From NCBI GenBank assembly GCA_016873405.1, contig VGXH01000072.1, forward strand, positions 1 through 8,014: DNA of 8,014 nt, written 5' to 3'. This DNA comes from a bacterium (GTDB lineage Bacteria; Krumholzibacteriota; Krumholzibacteria; LZORAL124-64-63). The translations under genes and the position numbers were made by a program. The notes beneath the pieces were generated by a model. It was not told where the DNA came from. It saw only the letters and a program-made list of their open reading frames with translations, and made no database searches. Positions within the stretch are counted from its first letter, which is position 1, and each line of letters starts with the position of its first letter. This document shows, in pieces, positions 6,659 to 8,014 of the stretch.

Positions 6659-7612
6659 TCAGGGCACGATCCGCGTGCCGCCGCGGCCGGCGAGCGCCTC
6701 GAGCAGGAGTTCCGGCGAGGTGATGACCACCTCACGCCCGCCGCCGGCCAGGAACGACAGCGCGGCCTCGATCTTCGGGCCCATGCTGCCGGCCGGGAAC
6801 TCGCCCGCCGCGAGCAGGCGGGCCGCGCGTTCCGCCGGCAGCACGTCCAGTTCCTCCTGGTCGGGCTTGCCGTACCGCGCGCACACCTTGTCGACCTGCG
6901 TGATGATCGCCAGCGTGTCGGCGCCGATGAGGCGGCCGAGCAGATCGCTGGCGCGATCCTTGTCGATGACGGCATCGACACCCTCGAGGTCGCCGTCCGC
7001 GCGCCGCACCACGGGCACGCCGCCGCCGCCGACCGCGATCGTCAGCACGCCGCTCTGCACGAGCGTGCGGATGGCCTCCCACTCGACGACCTCGACCGGC
7101 CGGGGGCTGGCCACGACGCGCCGCCAGCCGCGGCCCGCGTCCTTGACCACCGCCCAGCCGTTCTCCAGGCGCAGGCGCTCGGCCTCCTCCTCGGTGTAGA
7201 AGGGGCCGATCGGCTTGGTCGGCCTGGCCAGAGCCGGGTCCTCGGCGTCCACGCGCACCTGCGTCACCACCGCCGCCACCGGCTGGGACAGGCCGCGCCG
7301 CCGCAGCGCGTTCTGCAGCGCCTGCTGCAGCATGAAGCCGAGACCGCCCTGGCTGTCGGCGCCGCAGACGAACATCGGCATCGGCGGGATGCCGTGCACC
7401 GCCATGCCGGCGTCGCAGCGCAGCACGATGTTGCCGACCACCGGGCCGTTCCCGTGCGTCATCACCACCTGGTGGCCGTCAGCCGCCAGCTGCGCGACCA
7501 GTTCCATCGTGCGCCGCGTGATGGCCGACTGCTGCTCCCAGGTGCCCTCCTGGCCGACGGGAATGATGGCGTTGCCGCCGAGGGCGATGACGATGCGGCG
7601 TTGTCCGGGCAC
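6659..7612 (-). CDS. arcC: Carbamate kinase
   Basis: Catalyses the reversible reaction of carbamoyl phosphate and ADP to ATP plus carbamate, which decays to ammonia and CO2. The 317 residues match the usual length. Family motifs are IALGGNAI (9-16), THGNGP (52-57), PTKPIGPFYTEEE (131-143), GWRRVVASPRP (162-172), AVGGGGVPVV (193-202), GVDAVIDKDRAS (211-222), ITQVDKV (237-243) and GSMGPKIEA (275-283). GTG at 7612 has GGAGG six bases upstream, and the core strand begins five residues later. An ATG 32 codons further upstream lies inside the promoter and is rejected. No arginine deiminase or ornithine transcarbamylase gene is nearby. Instead it heads an operon with purD, purE and a Sua5/TsaC-type gene, an unusual setting whose meaning is open. 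Confidence 0.95.
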   Translation of the reverse strand: MPGQRRIVIALGGNAIIPVGQEGTWEQQSAITRRTMELVAQLAADGHQVVMTHGNGPVVGNIVLRCDAGMAVHGIPPMPMFVCGADSQGGLGFMLQQALQNALRRRGLSQPVAAVVTQVRVDAEDPALARPTKPIGPFYTEEEAERLRLENGWAVVKDAGRGWRRVVASPRPVEVVEWEAIRTLVQSGVLTIAVGGGGVPVVRRADGDLEGVDAVIDKDRASDLLGRLIGADTLAIITQVDKVCARYGKPDQEELDVLPAERAARLLAAGEFPAGSMGPKIEAALSFLAGGGREVVITSPELLLEALAGRGGTRIVP

Positions 7613-7633
7613 GGGCTTCCTCCGCGGGGTAGC

Positions 7634-7658
7634 CGCGCCGGCGGGGCGGCCGGGCGCG
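7634..7658 (-). other. GC-rich hairpin in the leader of the carbamate kinase operon
   Basis: The plus-strand arms CGCGC-CGGC and GCCG-G-GCGCG pair over nine base pairs with one bulged G, around the loop GGGGCG. It lies between the expected transcription start (about 7673) and the Shine-Dalgarno site GGAGG before the GTG at 7612. Like the leaders of the other two predicted promoters, it could influence mRNA stability or initiation, but the function is not established. The sequence is so GC-rich that chance pairing is possible. Confidence 0.35.
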
Positions 7659-7679
7659 CCGAATCCGTTCGCGCGGCCA

Positions 7680-7708
7680 AACCTAGGGGTCCCGCCCAAG
7701 CAAGTCAA
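7680..7708 (-). promoter_or_regulatory. Sigma70-type promoter for the carbamate kinase-purD-purE-tsaC operon
   Basis: On the minus strand, TTGACT (7708-7703) is followed after 17 bases by TAGGTT (7685-7680). The -35 keeps five of six consensus bases; the -10 has the TA...T skeleton seen again at 4188-4183. It lies in the 165-base gene-free gap between the incoming gene (stop at 7778) and the GTG at 7612. This gap is the longest in the window and gives a leader of about 60 bases. No purine riboswitch or clear operator was recognised. Confidence 0.6.
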
Positions 7709-7731
7709 CGGTTGTGCCGTCGAGATTGTGT

Positions 7732-7760
7732 CCGGCCGCGTCCTGCGAGGGTGCGGCCGG
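7732..7760 (-). terminator. GC-rich hairpin after the incoming gene, candidate terminator
   Basis: Perfect eight-base arms CCGGCCGC and GCGGCCGG enclose a 13-base centre, 17 bases after the stop codon at 7778-7780. The position suits a terminator of the incoming gene and separates it from the promoter at 7708. However, no T-run follows on the minus strand. On the plus strand the centre extends the pairing through two G-U pairs to a three-base loop and is followed by TTCTCT. It may therefore be bidirectional, or not an intrinsic terminator at all. Confidence 0.4.
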
Positions 7761-7777
7761 TTCTCTAGCGAGCCCGC

Positions 7778-8014
7778 TCAGACCGCGTACTTCAGGTCGT
7801 GGCTGCGCTGCCGCGGCAGCGCCCGCGTCAGCACCCGCCGCCAGTAGTAATCGTTCCACCGCTGCGGCAGCGGGATCAGGCTCGGGAACAACCGTCGCTC
7901 CAGCAATTCGTTGATCTTCAGACGATCCGAGCGCATCCCCCGACTCTGCGCCGGCGACGGACTGCCCCGCGCCTTCTCCCGACGACCGTTCATGTAGTTC
8001 CGCCACACCACGCG
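7778..8014 (-). CDS. C-terminal end of an unidentified protein, possibly integrase/transposase-like (enters from outside)
   Basis: The reading frame is open to the window edge, so the true start lies beyond 8014; 78 residues and a TGA are visible. I do not recognise it securely. It is strongly basic, with about 20 Arg or Lys, and has a cluster of aromatics (QRWNDYYWRR, residues 51-60). A segment GSPSPAQSRGMRSDRL (17-32) followed by a RRLFPS block (40-45) loosely resembles the tail of integrase-core transposase-like proteins, where a TPA-xxxG-xxDR stretch follows the last catalytic residue. Codons such as AGT, CGA, GAT and GAA are somewhat more frequent than in the neighbours, which would suit acquired DNA. 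The catalytic region is not in the window, so this remains a weak suggestion. A hairpin follows the stop. Confidence 0.5.
   Translation of the reverse strand, partial: RVVWRNYMNGRREKARGSPSPAQSRGMRSDRLKINELLERRLFPSLIPLPQRWNDYYWRRVLTRALPRQRSHDLKYAV

Noticed and set aside
4735..6723. Very long plus-strand open frame opposite purE and purD (662 codons)
   Set aside because: Low-complexity Arg/Ala-rich translation without motifs, fully antisense to two secure enzymes. Stops are rare in all frames at this GC content.
7613..7708. N-terminal extension of carbamate kinase to an ATG at 7708
   Set aside because: That ATG overlaps the -35 box and the extension would cover the whole promoter. The GTG at 7612 has a clear Shine-Dalgarno sequence and fits the family length.
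7718..7736. Possible NrdR box (ACACAATCTCG) upstream of carbamate kinase
   Set aside because: It matches only the first half of the consensus, there is no paired second box, and carbamate kinase is not a known NrdR target.
7683..8006. Alternative minus-strand frame at the right edge (107 codons, Ala/Gly/Glu-rich)
   Set aside because: Low-complexity composition that runs through the hairpin and into the promoter. The frame ending at 7778 has more protein-like content with aromatic clusters.

Overview
The window comes from a very GC-rich bacterial chromosome, roughly 70% G+C by eye (not counted). Every credible gene lies on the minus strand, so transcription runs from high to low coordinates. 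The content is almost entirely core metabolism: purine synthesis, one-carbon metabolism, tRNA modification, the NrdR repressor, Tat export and isoprenoid synthesis. Phage, plasmid and defence genes are absent. A TatC with an Ala/Pro-rich N-terminal extension, a long-chain-type polyprenyl synthase and GTG/TTG starts fit a high-GC bacterium, perhaps an uncultured lineage near the FCB group or Myxococcota. That placement is inference and weak.

Layout in the direction of transcription. (1) 8014-7778: the C-terminal end of a gene that enters from outside, with a possible and weakly supported integrase/transposase-like character. A GC-rich hairpin at 7760-7732 follows it. (2) A promoter at 7708-7680 leads into a tight operon: carbamate kinase (7612-6659), purD (6633-5323), purE (5321-4827) and a Sua5/TsaC-type threonylcarbamoyl-AMP synthase (4830-4222). 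(3) A second promoter at 4211-4183 leads into a low-molecular-weight phosphatase of the YwlE type (4148-3633), rpiB (3636-3181), glyA (3176-1929), nrdR (1912-1448) and tatC (1451-513). (4) A third promoter at 516-488, whose -35 box overlaps the tatC stop codon, leads into a long-chain polyprenyl diphosphate synthase (436-1) that runs off the window.

The order TsaC, phosphatase, RpiB, GlyA matches the conserved ywlC-ywlE-ywlF-glyA neighbourhood of Bacillus subtilis and supports those calls. Within each operon genes overlap by 4 bases (ATGA, GTGA, TTGA) or lie 1-25 bases apart, which indicates translational coupling. Functionally, PurD and PurE act in de novo IMP synthesis. GlyA supplies glycine and one-carbon folate for the same pathway, and RpiB connects the pentose phosphates that lead to PRPP. 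Carbamate kinase at the head of the purine operon is the least expected member.

I found no convincing previously undescribed system. The points most worth a second look are the three TTGAC promoters with leader hairpins, the inverted repeat inside the third promoter, the solitary carbamate kinase, the phosphatase's selectivity residue, the TatC extension and the unidentified fragment at the right edge. No tRNA, rRNA, CRISPR array, complete insertion sequence or riboswitch was seen, and no gene-free stretch exceeds about 165 bases.
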